From the NCBI RefSeq assembly GCF_002304005.1, contig NZ_MRCQ01000003.1, forward strand, positions 186,001 through 250,000: DNA of 64,000 bases, given 5' to 3'. The DNA comes from Flavobacterium sp. ACN6. Its GTDB lineage: Bacteria; Bacteroidota; Bacteroidia; Flavobacteriales; Flavobacteriaceae. A program made the translations under genes and the position numbers. The stretch's first letter is position 1, and the number at the start of each line of letters is the position of its first letter. The notes below the pieces were generated by a model that was given only the letters and a program-made list of their open reading frames with translations, did not search any database and was not told where the DNA came from. Of the stretch, positions 51,134 through 58,068 are shown piece by piece.

Positions 51134-51862
51134 ATGAAAAAAACATTAATTGCTTTTGTTACTCTTGTCTTACTTGCATCATGCAGCAAAAAAGAAACTA
51201 CTGGTAACGTACATATTACTGGAAATATAAAAGGTCTAAAAAAAGGAACTTTATACATCCAAAGAATTGTTGATACATCACTTGTCGCAATTGACAGTAT
51301 TAAAATAGATGGTAGTTCTGCTTTTGAAAGCAATATCACATTAGATTCTCCAGAAATGCTGTATTTATTCTTAGATCGCGGTGTAACCAATTCACTAGAC
51401 AATAATATTTTATTCTTTGCTGAACCAGGAAATATTACTATTGAAACGAACTTAGACAATTACATTTCTGGTGCTAAAATTACAGGATCAAAAAATCAAG
51501 AGTTATACGAGCAGTATGCAAAAATAAACGGTCGTTTCATCGACGAGAATCTTTCATTGGTTGAACCTCGTTTTAGAGCAATAAAAAGACAAGATCAAAA
51601 AGCGGTAGACAGCATCACTAAACTACAAGAAAACAATATCAAAAGAAAATACTTGTACGCAACAAATTTTGCCTTAAACAACAAAGACCATGAGGTAGCA
51701 CCTTATATTGCTTTAGCAGAGATCTACGACATCAATTTGAGATTTTTAGATACTATTCAAAAATCGATGACTCCAGAAGTAGCTAAATCTTTTTACGGAA
51801 AGAAACTAACAAAATATGTTGGCGACTTAAAAAAACAGCAGCCGACACAAACACCAGAATAA
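51134..51862 (+). CDS. DUF4369 lipoprotein lacking a thioredoxin domain
   Basis: The ATG at 51134 gives a lipoprotein signal (LVLLASC, Cys near 17); the reading frame upstream is open nine more codons but lacks a start that fits. Residues 25-125 have the DUF4369 pattern (VHITGNIKGLKKGTLYIQRI...SSAFESNITLDSPEMLYLFL). In many relatives this domain is followed by a thioredoxin/AhpC domain (CxxC); here a helical region (about 150-240) takes its place and no CxxC is present. Envelope-located, function unknown. Confidence 0.85.
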   Translation: MKKTLIAFVTLVLLASCSKKETTGNVHITGNIKGLKKGTLYIQRIVDTSLVAIDSIKIDGSSAFESNITLDSPEMLYLFLDRGVTNSLDNNILFFAEPGNITIETNLDNYISGAKITGSKNQELYEQYAKINGRFIDENLSLVEPRFRAIKRQDQKAVDSITKLQENNIKRKYLYATNFALNNKDHEVAPYIALAEIYDINLRFLDTIQKSMTPEVAKSFYGKKLTKYVGDLKKQQPTQTPE

Positions 51863-51885
51863 TTTCTGATGTCATTTATATAGAA

Positions 51886-51910
51886 AATGCCCTGAAATTA
51901 TCAGGGCATT
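51886..51910. terminator. Bidirectional terminator
   Basis: Perfect 10-bp stem AATGCCCTGA / TCAGGGCATT with 5-nt loop between convergent DUF4369 and DUF5362 genes. Confidence 0.9.
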
Positions 51911-51943
51911 TTTTTTGTTTATTATCTAAATACTGATTTAGAA

Positions 51944-52402
51944 TTATTTTCCCATTAAACCTCCAAGGATCGCAAATACAAATATCAATGCATAGATCCC
52001 TAAAAGGATAACCATTAAAATACCGAAAAATTTGTAATGCGATTTCAAATAACCCAATGAATCTGTCAAAGCCGTTGAATCATTATCCTTGAATGCCTTT
52101 TTTGCATTCGAACTAAACTTAAACAAATAATAAACTGGAAAAAAATAAAGGGCTGCCATTAAAAAATATGCTGCTCCCATAGCTGCTCCAAAAGATGCGC
52201 CCATGCCTCCCATTCCCTGCATTGAACTTCCCATAGCAGAAAAGATTGTTCCTGCAAAAACAGCGATTAAAAGTAAAAATCCGATTCCGATAAAACCGAT
52301 AATCGACAAGAAATAAGCCCATTTAGCTGTTTCTTTTAAAAAGTCTTTTGCCGCAGAGTCTAACTGCAATTCAAATTTTTCAAATGCTGAAATTTCTTCC
52401 AT
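51944..52402 (-). CDS. DUF5362 family membrane protein
   Basis: A 152-residue protein with a cytoplasmic N-terminal segment (FELQLDSAAKDFLKETAKW), two spans around a Gly/Met-rich stretch (AMGSSMQGMGGMGASFGAAMG, about 57-77), a short polar loop (KFSSNAKKAFKDNDSTALTDSLGYLKSHYKFFG) and a C-terminal span. Conserved in flavobacteria; function not known. Confidence 0.82.
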   Translation of the reverse strand: MEEISAFEKFELQLDSAAKDFLKETAKWAYFLSIIGFIGIGFLLLIAVFAGTIFSAMGSSMQGMGGMGASFGAAMGAAYFLMAALYFFPVYYLFKFSSNAKKAFKDNDSTALTDSLGYLKSHYKFFGILMVILLGIYALIFVFAILGGLMGK

Positions 52403-52597
52403 TAGTTTTAATGTTTTAGGTTATCTAACAAACATAGGAAAAATATTCTTAAAGTTAATATTAGAAAGAAAAATTCCAAAAAAAATAAATTCCAAATTCC
52501 AATACGATTCAAATATCATACGATAAAATTTTACTAACGGTTGAAACCAGACGCTATATTTAAAACGAAATAATAAATTCAGATTCCACACAGCAAA

Positions 52598-52674
52598 CTT
52601 GAAACCTGAAACCTGAAACTTGAAACCTGAAACTTGAAACTTGAAACCTGAAACTTGAAACCTGAAACTTCAAA
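52598..52674. repeat. Tandem heptamer array (CYTGAAA x10, one variant unit)
   Basis: Ten uninterrupted 7-bp units, CTTGAAA or CCTGAAA, from 52598 to 52667, then CTTCAAA. Located between the DUF5362 gene and the tRNA pair. The gap 52403-52689 otherwise holds TTCCAAA-type patches (52474-52502) and no gene. Confidence 0.95.
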
Positions 52675-52690
52675 TTTGAGCAAAAAAAAA

Positions 52691-52717
52691 AACCATTCAC
52701 AATGTGAATGGTTTTTT
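52691..52717 (-). terminator. Terminator of tRNA-Thr copy 1
   Basis: Perfect 10-bp stem AACCATTCAC / GTGAATGGTT, 3-nt loop, long T run on the minus strand, starting directly after the tRNA. Confidence 0.85.
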
Positions 52718-52718
52718 G

Positions 52719-52792
52719 AGCCGATAGAGGGACTCGAACCCACGACCTGCTGATTACAAATCAGCTGCTCTAGCCAGCTGAGCTACATCGGC
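52719..52792 (-). tRNA. tRNA-Thr (anticodon TGT), copy 1
   Basis: On the minus strand a full cloverleaf: 7-bp acceptor GCCGATG / TATCGGC (one G-U), D arm GCTCAGCTGGCTAGAGC, anticodon arm GCTGATTTGTAATCAGC with TGT, T arm GTGGGTTCGAGTCCCTC. The CCA end is not encoded. Own promoter and terminator. Identical to the gene at 52901. Confidence 0.97.
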
Positions 52793-52806
52793 GTTTATTT
52801 CGGGTG

Positions 52807-52836
52807 CAAAGATAAAATTGTTTTTTAATATTCCAA
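52807..52836 (-). promoter_or_regulatory. Promoter of tRNA-Thr copy 1
   Basis: TTG (52836-52834), 19-nt spacer, TATCTTTG (52814-52807), 15 nt before the mature 5' end. Confidence 0.75.
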
Positions 52837-52869
52837 AAAAAATTTCACACCTCTCTCTATAATTAAAAA

Positions 52870-52893
52870 AACCACCACATTTCTGTGATGGTT
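52870..52893 (-). terminator. Terminator of tRNA-Thr copy 2
   Basis: 10-bp stem AACCACCACA / TGTGATGGTT (one wobble), 4-nt loop, followed by T run on the minus strand; separates the two tRNA genes. Confidence 0.75.
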
Positions 52894-52900
52894 TCCGTTG

Positions 52901-52974
52901 AGCCGATAGAGGGACTCGAACCCACGACCTGCTGATTACAAATCAGCTGCTCTAGCCAGCTGAGCTACATCGGC
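52901..52974 (-). tRNA. tRNA-Thr (anticodon TGT), copy 2
   Basis: Sequence-identical to copy 1 over the whole mature tRNA, 182 bp upstream. The flanks differ, so the genes are kept alike by selection or conversion, or duplicated recently. Confidence 0.97.
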
Positions 52975-52987
52975 CTCATTACGGGTG

Positions 52988-53017
52988 CAAATATAAAGCG
53001 GTTTTTCGTTTTCCCAA
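52988..53017 (-). promoter_or_regulatory. Promoter of tRNA-Thr copy 2
   Basis: TTG (53017-53015), 19-nt spacer, TATATTTG (52995-52988); same layout as copy 1. Confidence 0.75.
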
Positions 53018-53050
53018 AATAAATTTGCACTTTTTTACACTTTTTTTTGC

Positions 53051-53317
53051 TTACAATGCGTTGATTTTTTCAATCAATTGATTAGCAGTTTGTTCTAATT
53101 CAACATTGATTTGTTTGAAGTGTGCTTTTTTATTTTCAACGTTCTTTGCGTTAACTTTTGTGATCAAAGTATCGAATGCAGCAATAGCTTCATCGATCAA
53201 AGCATTCGTTTCTGGAGTTGGATTTCCTGTTGTTGACATCTCAAACAAGTAAACTGCCTCAATAATATCTCCTAATACGAAGTTGATGTCTTTCTTTAAA
53301 TTTTTAACGTTTGCCAT
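53051..53317 (-). CDS. Small conserved helical protein of unknown function
   Basis: An 88-residue, mostly helical, soluble protein (MANVKNLKKDINFVLGDIIEAVYLFE...LEQTANQLIEKINAL). I do not recognise the family. The ATG at 53317 is preferred over a frame extension of 10 residues. A TACTTTTG box lies 28 nt upstream, within the end region of manA. No Cys, no signal peptide. Confidence 0.8.
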   Translation of the reverse strand: MANVKNLKKDINFVLGDIIEAVYLFEMSTTGNPTPETNALIDEAIAAFDTLITKVNAKNVENKKAHFKQINVELEQTANQLIEKINAL

Positions 53318-53344
53318 TTTTATTATAATTTTAATTTGCGTTTG

Positions 53345-53352
53345 CAAAAGTA
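53345..53352 (-). promoter_or_regulatory. -7 element of the 88-residue gene
   Basis: TACTTTTG on the minus strand, 28 nt before the ATG and 23 bp from the end of manA. Confidence 0.5.
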
Positions 53353-53374
53353 CACATAATCCTCAAATTTAATG

Positions 53375-54343
53375 CTATGAAATGTAAATTTCTAAAATAG
53401 AAGCTTTTCCGCTTAAATTAAATGCATTAATCGCAGCTGGAACCAAAACTGTATCTCCTTTTTTATAGGCTTGTTTAAAACCATCGTATTCAATTTCAAA
53501 ATCACCTTCGATACACATATAAACCGTAAAAGTTTCGCCAGTTTTAGAAACTTCAACTTTATCTTCTAACGGAATAAAATTGGTTGTAAAATACGGACAG
53601 TCAACAACTGTGTTTGATGTATTTGCTTTAGACTCGTATTTTTTCTGCGTATCTACTTTATTATAGTTGATTGCGTCAAGTGCTAAATCTACGTGAAGTT
53701 CTCTTTTATTTCCGTTTGCATCTACACGATCAAAATCGTACAAACGATATGTAATATCCGATGTCTGCTGAATTTCTGCAACAACCAAACCTGCACCAAT
53801 AGCATGAACTGTTCCTGTTTCTAAAAAGAAAACATCTCCCGATTTTGCTTTTACATCGTCTAAGATCGAAACCAAAGTATTGTCTTGTAAATGTTTTAAA
53901 TATTCTTCTTTACTAGAATCTTCTTTAAAACCAACAATAATTCTAGCATCTGCATCTGCCTGCATTACATACCACATTTCTGTTTTTCCAAATGAGCTGT
54001 GACGTTCTTTAGCCAATTTATCATTTGGATGAACTTGAATCGAAAGATCTTCCCTAGCATCAAGATATTTAAAAAGAAGCGGGAATTGTTTTCCAAAACG
54101 CTCGTAAACTTTAGTTCCTAAAAGCGCATCTGGCGTATCATTAATAAGATCCATTAAAGATTTTCCTTTTAGATCTCCATTTGCAATCACACTTACATCT
54201 CCTTCTACAGTAGATAATTCCCAGCTCTCACCAGTAATTTTAGAAACGATTGGCTTATTCAGTATTGTTTTTAGTTTTTCTCCTCCCCAGATTCTTTCTT
54301 TCAAAATCGGTTCAAATTGTAATGGGTATAAATTTTGGCTCAT
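53375..54343 (-). CDS. manA: Mannose-6-phosphate isomerase (type I)
   Basis: Interconverts mannose 6-phosphate and fructose 6-phosphate for glycan precursors. A 322-residue cupin-fold enzyme: PLQFEPILKERIWGGEKL, ESWELSTVEGDVS, zinc-binding LSIQVHPNDKLAKERH (near 97-112), EMWYVMQADADARIIVGF and the ETGTVHAIGAGLVVAEIQQ segment. Short compared with eukaryotic type I enzymes, as in Bacillus-like forms. The upstream genes bcp, PTPS and idi run in the same direction with small gaps. Confidence 0.95.
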   Translation of the reverse strand: MSQNLYPLQFEPILKERIWGGEKLKTILNKPIVSKITGESWELSTVEGDVSVIANGDLKGKSLMDLINDTPDALLGTKVYERFGKQFPLLFKYLDAREDLSIQVHPNDKLAKERHSSFGKTEMWYVMQADADARIIVGFKEDSSKEEYLKHLQDNTLVSILDDVKAKSGDVFFLETGTVHAIGAGLVVAEIQQTSDITYRLYDFDRVDANGNKRELHVDLALDAINYNKVDTQKKYESKANTSNTVVDCPYFTTNFIPLEDKVEVSKTGETFTVYMCIEGDFEIEYDGFKQAYKKGDTVLVPAAINAFNLSGKASILEIYIS

Positions 54344-54391
54344 GTTTTTTAGGCTAATATATTTGTTTAATTAATTCTAATCTGATAGCAT

Positions 54392-54850
54392 TTATAATAC
54401 TAACTCTCTAACGGTTTCTAAAGCTTTTGGTATATGTTTGGCCGCATTTACGCTGTCAAATATCGAAATCACCAAACCGTTTTTATCTATAATATAGGTA
54501 ACGCGACCCGGAAGGAGTCCAAATAAATTGTTACGGACACCAAAGAGCTTTCTTAATCTTTTATCCTGATCTGAAAGCAAAATAAAAGGCAATTGGTATT
54601 TAGCGGCAAATTTATGATGCGACTTCACACTATCACTGCTAATTCCGATTACCTCAGCTCCCAAATCTTTGAAATCTTCATATTGGTCCCGAAAACTGCA
54701 GGCTTCTGTTGTACAGCCAGGTGTGTTATCTTTTGGATAAAAATAAATTACCAAAGGTTTTCTTCCTAAAACACTTTGGCTTTCAAAAATTTCTCCATGA
54801 TTGTTTTTCGCAGTAAAATTCGGAACTATATCTCCTATTTTTAATGACAT
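54392..54850 (-). CDS. bcp: Peroxiredoxin, BCP type
   Basis: A 152-residue thiol peroxidase that reduces hydroperoxides with thioredoxin. Peroxidatic Cys46 and probable resolving Cys51 in KDNTPGCTTEACSFRD, followed by VIGISSDSVKSHHKFAAKY and PGRVTYIIDKNG. Two-Cys arrangement within the same helix is typical of BCP. Starts 3 nt after the PTPS stop. Confidence 0.96.
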   Translation of the reverse strand: MSLKIGDIVPNFTAKNNHGEIFESQSVLGRKPLVIYFYPKDNTPGCTTEACSFRDQYEDFKDLGAEVIGISSDSVKSHHKFAAKYQLPFILLSDQDKRLRKLFGVRNNLFGLLPGRVTYIIDKNGLVISIFDSVNAAKHIPKALETVRELVL

Positions 54851-54853
54851 TTT

Positions 54854-55264
54854 TTATTCTCCTTTATAAGTTACAAAATTGCGTTCGGTTTCATTCAGCA
54901 CGATTTCCAAATCAAACTCGGGCTGAATTCTTGTTCTAATTTTATTCCATATCACAACAGCAATATTTTCTGCGGTTGGATTCAAATCTAAAAATTCTGG
55001 AACGTCCAGATTTAGATTTTTGTGATCAAACGGAATTTCTACTTCTTCTCGTATAATATCCGCTAATACTTTCACATCTAAAACAAAACCAGTTTCCGGG
55101 TCAATCTTTCCTGTAACACTTACTGTTAAACCATAATTATGACCATGAAAATTAGGATTGTTGCATTTTCCAAAAACAGCGGTGTTTTTTTCTAATGACC
55201 AATCTTTTCGATGTAGTCGATGTGCAGCATTAAAATGTGCTTTTCTTGATATGGTTACTCTCAT
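54854..55264 (-). CDS. 6-pyruvoyl/6-carboxy-tetrahydropterin synthase family protein
   Basis: A 136-residue T-fold enzyme. Zinc ligands His15, His40 and His42 (AAHRLH, NFHGHNYG), catalytic Cys34 in FGKCNNPNFHGH, and PFDHKNLNLD. The spacing from Cys to HGH is C-x5-HGH, which matches the PTPS-II type (tetrahydrobiopterin synthesis) rather than the C-x3-HGH of classical QueD. A role in queuosine synthesis is still possible. No queC or queE is adjacent. Encoded between idi and bcp. Confidence 0.9.
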   Translation of the reverse strand: MRVTISRKAHFNAAHRLHRKDWSLEKNTAVFGKCNNPNFHGHNYGLTVSVTGKIDPETGFVLDVKVLADIIREEVEIPFDHKNLNLDVPEFLDLNPTAENIAVVIWNKIRTRIQPEFDLEIVLNETERNFVTYKGE

Positions 55265-55285
55265 CTAGGTTTTTGGTTAGTCTGG

Positions 55286-55813
55286 TTAAAGTGTATGATC
55301 TTCTAAATAATGATAAAATTCATCAAAAATTATTTTAAACCAAACGGTATATATTTCGGGCTGTTTCTGAATGTCAGATTTTACATCTTCGATTTTCATC
55401 CATTTCCAGTCTTCTACTTCCTCTGTATTAATATTCGGATTTTCATTGTAATATCCAATCATTACATGATCCAATTCATGCTCGGTTAATCCGTTATCAA
55501 AAGGCGCTTTATAAATAAAATGAAACAGCTCTTTTAAATCTGTTTTAAACCCCATTTCTTCAAACAATCTTCTGCTTCCAGCTTCAATATTGGTTTCGCC
55601 TTCACGCTGATGGCTGCAGCATGTATTTGTCCAAAGCAAAGGAGAATGGTATTTTTGATTCGCTCGCTGCTGCAGCATAATTTCATTATTTTCATTTAAA
55701 ACGAAAACTGAAAATGCACGATGCAAAAGCGCTTTTTCGTGTGCTTCTAATTTTGGCATTAAACCAATCTGCTCATCATTTTGATTGACTAATATTACGT
55801 TTTCTTCTGTCAT
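55286..55813 (-). CDS. idi: Isopentenyl-diphosphate delta-isomerase (type I)
   Basis: Converts isopentenyl to dimethylallyl diphosphate. A 175-residue Nudix-related enzyme: HEKALLHRAFSVFVLNENNEIMLQQRA near the start, active-site Cys in WTNTCCSHQREGE (near 61), Nudix-like RRLFEEMGF and catalytic Glu residues in the NINTEEVEDWKWM segment. First gene of the run idi, PTPS, bcp, manA. Confidence 0.95.
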   Translation of the reverse strand: MTEENVILVNQNDEQIGLMPKLEAHEKALLHRAFSVFVLNENNEIMLQQRANQKYHSPLLWTNTCCSHQREGETNIEAGSRRLFEEMGFKTDLKELFHFIYKAPFDNGLTEHELDHVMIGYYNENPNINTEEVEDWKWMKIEDVKSDIQKQPEIYTVWFKIIFDEFYHYLEDHTL

Positions 55814-55830
55814 AGTACTTCTTAATCAAA

Positions 55831-55838
55831 CAAAAATA
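55831..55838 (-). promoter_or_regulatory. -7 element of the idi run
   Basis: TATTTTTG on the minus strand, 18 nt upstream of the idi ATG; no -33 box at normal spacing. The gap 55839-56071 shows no gene and no clear structure. Confidence 0.4.
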
Positions 55839-56071
55839 CAAAAAAAGATATGGCTTAAAAATCTTGATTACAATTGTAAAAATTCTAAACCCTTTCCTAA
55901 TTTCTATTTTTCTGATTTACAATGTTATAAATTCGGTCTAGAAATTAAAAGCTGTTAAAATTAAGACATAAAAACTACATTGTATTATTTTACGTAACTA
56001 ATAAAAAGTTAAAACACACTTAAAAAAATCTGAATTATTTTAAAGTCAGCATTTTGAGCCAAATCTCACCG

Positions 56072-56079
56072 TATCTTTG
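56072..56079 (+). promoter_or_regulatory. -7 element of msrB/msrA
   Basis: TATCTTTG with an upstream TTG at 15-nt spacing (56054-56056), short of the usual range. The predicted leader is about 60 nt. Confidence 0.45.
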
Positions 56080-56144
56080 ATAGACTAAATTTAAAGCCTC
56101 AAAAAATACCTGATTTTAATCCATTAAACTTTTACTATTTGTTT

Positions 56145-56699
56145 ATGAAATCAAAAACTCAATTTATCAGCCTTTGCTTTTTATTACCGCTTTTTATTTT
56201 ACAGGCTTGCGGGCAAAACACTAAAAAGCAGACAAAATCAACTTCTATGGAAAATAATATCATTACTAAATCTGGGAATCCTTATTATTCTAATACCGAT
56301 ACTACAAAATTGAATGTGAGTAACGCAGAATGGAAAAAAGTATTACCCGAAGATGTTTATGCAGTGATGCGTGAAGCGGACACCGAAAGACCTTTTACAG
56401 GAAAATATTGGAATACCGACGAAAAAGGAACATATTACTGTGCATCGTGCGGCAACAAACTTTTTAGATCTACAGCAAAATTCTCTAGTAGTTGCGGATG
56501 GCCGAGTTTCTTTGAACAAGAGGACAAAAAAAGTGTAATTTTTAAAGAAGATAATTCTATCGGAATGGAAAGAATTGAAGCACTGTGCGGTCGTTGCGGC
56601 GGCCATTTAGGTCATTTATTTGATGACGGTCCTGCGCCTACCGGAAAACGCTACTGCATGAACTCCATTGCTCTAGACTTTGTTCCTGATTCTAAATAA
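56145..56699 (+). CDS. msrB: Lipoprotein methionine-R-sulfoxide reductase
   Basis: Reduces methionine-R-sulfoxide in proteins. The N-terminus is a lipoprotein signal (LFILQAC, Cys near 22), so the enzyme is anchored in the envelope. Zinc CxxC pairs are in YYCASCGNKLF and LCGRCGGHLGHLF; the core is SSCGWPSFFEQ and the catalytic Cys lies in GKRYCMNSIALDF. 184 residues. I use the ATG at 56145; a TTG lies 6 nt upstream. The msrA gene begins 7 nt after the stop. Confidence 0.95.
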   Translation: MKSKTQFISLCFLLPLFILQACGQNTKKQTKSTSMENNIITKSGNPYYSNTDTTKLNVSNAEWKKVLPEDVYAVMREADTERPFTGKYWNTDEKGTYYCASCGNKLFRSTAKFSSSCGWPSFFEQEDKKSVIFKEDNSIGMERIEALCGRCGGHLGHLFDDGPAPTGKRYCMNSIALDFVPDSK

Positions 56700-56706
56700 T
56701 TTATTT

Positions 56707-57315
56707 ATGAAAAATATACTTTTAATATGCTTTTTTGCCCTTTCCTTGAATGGGTTTTCACAAAATAAAAAAGCTTCAAATCTAGAAACCATTACTTTGG
56801 GAGGTGGCTGTTATTGGTGCGTTGAAGCCGTTTATGAAGATTTAAACGGAGTAAAATCTGTTGTTTCTGGATTTTCTGGCGGAAAAGCTGCGAATCCTAC
56901 TTATGAGGAAGTCTGCACTGGAGAAACAGGTCACGCCGAAGTGGTTCAGATTACTTATGATAAAAATGTGACTGATATTAATGAAATCTTTAAAGTGTTT
57001 TTTACTGTTCACGATCCGACAACATTAAATCGTCAGGGCGCTGATGTGGGAACACAATACCGTTCTGTAATTTTTTATAAAAATGCCGAACAGAAAAAAG
57101 CCGCTGAAAGCATTATTGCAGAATTAAATAAAGCAAAAGTGTACAAAAGTCCGATTGTGACTAAAGTTGAACCTTTTAAAGTTTTCTATAAAGCCGAAGA
57201 TTATCATCAAAATTATTATGCAAACAATAAAAATCAGCCATATTGCAAAATGGTGATTCAGCCGAAATTGGAAAAGTTTGAAAAAGTTTTTAAAGACAAA
57301 CTCAAAAAGAAATAA
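56707..57315 (+). CDS. msrA: Exported methionine-S-sulfoxide reductase
   Basis: Reduces methionine-S-sulfoxide. The ATG at 56707 gives a signal peptide (MKNILLICFFALSLNGFSQ), so it is exported; the longer frame from 56680 overlaps msrB. Active-site GGGCYWCVEAVYEDLNGV (near 33), then VVSGFSGG, EEVCTGETGHAEVV and the EDYHQNYY segment. Together with the lipoprotein MsrB it can repair both stereoisomers outside the cytoplasm, unlike the usual cytosolic pair. Confidence 0.95.
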   Translation: MKNILLICFFALSLNGFSQNKKASNLETITLGGGCYWCVEAVYEDLNGVKSVVSGFSGGKAANPTYEEVCTGETGHAEVVQITYDKNVTDINEIFKVFFTVHDPTTLNRQGADVGTQYRSVIFYKNAEQKKAAESIIAELNKAKVYKSPIVTKVEPFKVFYKAEDYHQNYYANNKNQPYCKMVIQPKLEKFEKVFKDKLKKK

Positions 57316-57321
57316 AAAAGA

Positions 57322-57353
57322 AAAAGGGAAATGAACTAATTCATTTCCCTTTT
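57322..57353. terminator. Terminator after msrA
   Basis: Perfect 14-bp stem AAAAGGGAAATGAA / TTCATTTCCCTTTT with CTAA loop; works for the convergent META gene as well. Confidence 0.9.
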
Positions 57354-57369
57354 TTATAGATTTTCAAAA

Positions 57370-57807
57370 CTATTGTTTCGCAACTTTTTTAAATCGCATC
57401 ATTGGCACATCGCCTTGAATCAAATTCAGTTTTCCATCTTTATCAATAGCATAACTGGTAGTCAGTTTAATTTGCTTTAGAAACTGTTGTTCTCCTCCTC
57501 CTTCACAAAACATCATTGTTGCTGGCCCTGGCTCTCCAAAAGTTAAAGATTTTCCATTTAACGTATATGGAGCACTGTAACCATTGCATCCATTATTACC
57601 GTAAACATTTTTTTCTTTTTCGTCAAAAGTAATTTGCGGTTTTTTATTTGGATATAAACCTTCGAAAGCTATTCTTGGTCCAGAAATATATTCTAATTCC
57701 CAAGTTGTATCATATAAGTTCCCTGCATTTTTAGTGTCTTTAGATGCCATACATGAAGTAAGTAATAAGGTTAAAACTGAAAGAACTGCGAGTGTGTATT
57801 TTTTCAT
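57370..57807 (-). CDS. META-domain (HslJ-like) lipoprotein
   Basis: A 145-residue lipoprotein with signal VLTLLLTSC (Cys at 19). The mature part is a META domain: YDTTWELEYISG, KKPQITFDEKEKNVYGNNGCNGYSAPY, and GPATMMFCEGGGEQQFLKQI. HslJ of E. coli is linked to novobiocin resistance, but the function here is not known. Convergent with msrA. Confidence 0.9.
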   Translation of the reverse strand: MKKYTLAVLSVLTLLLTSCMASKDTKNAGNLYDTTWELEYISGPRIAFEGLYPNKKPQITFDEKEKNVYGNNGCNGYSAPYTLNGKSLTFGEPGPATMMFCEGGGEQQFLKQIKLTTSYAIDKDGKLNLIQGDVPMMRFKKVAKQ

Positions 57808-58068
57808 AAATGTGTTTTTTAAAATTAATGTAATTTGTTTTTTGAAGATTAAAGTTATTCTCTAAAAATTACTTTCTCAATATCCGTGCCTATTTACAAG
57901 ATTTATGAGGGTTAAAATTCCGTTTCAACTGTAATTTCTAACTCTAAGTTACAGCATTTTATTCAAAACTCTATTAATCAAATCTTTAAAATACGATTCG
58001 CGATTGCATTTTTTTTGTAATTTGCATCGATCATAAAAACCAAAAACATCAATCAAAAACCAAAAAAA

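Noticed and set aside
52598..52674. CRISPR array
   Set aside because: The 7-bp units are directly adjacent, with no unique spacers, no leader and no cas genes.
57808..58068. Promoter of the aminopeptidase gene at TAATTTGC near 58016
   Set aside because: It lacks one base of TAnnTTTG and no -33 box fits, so I did not list it.
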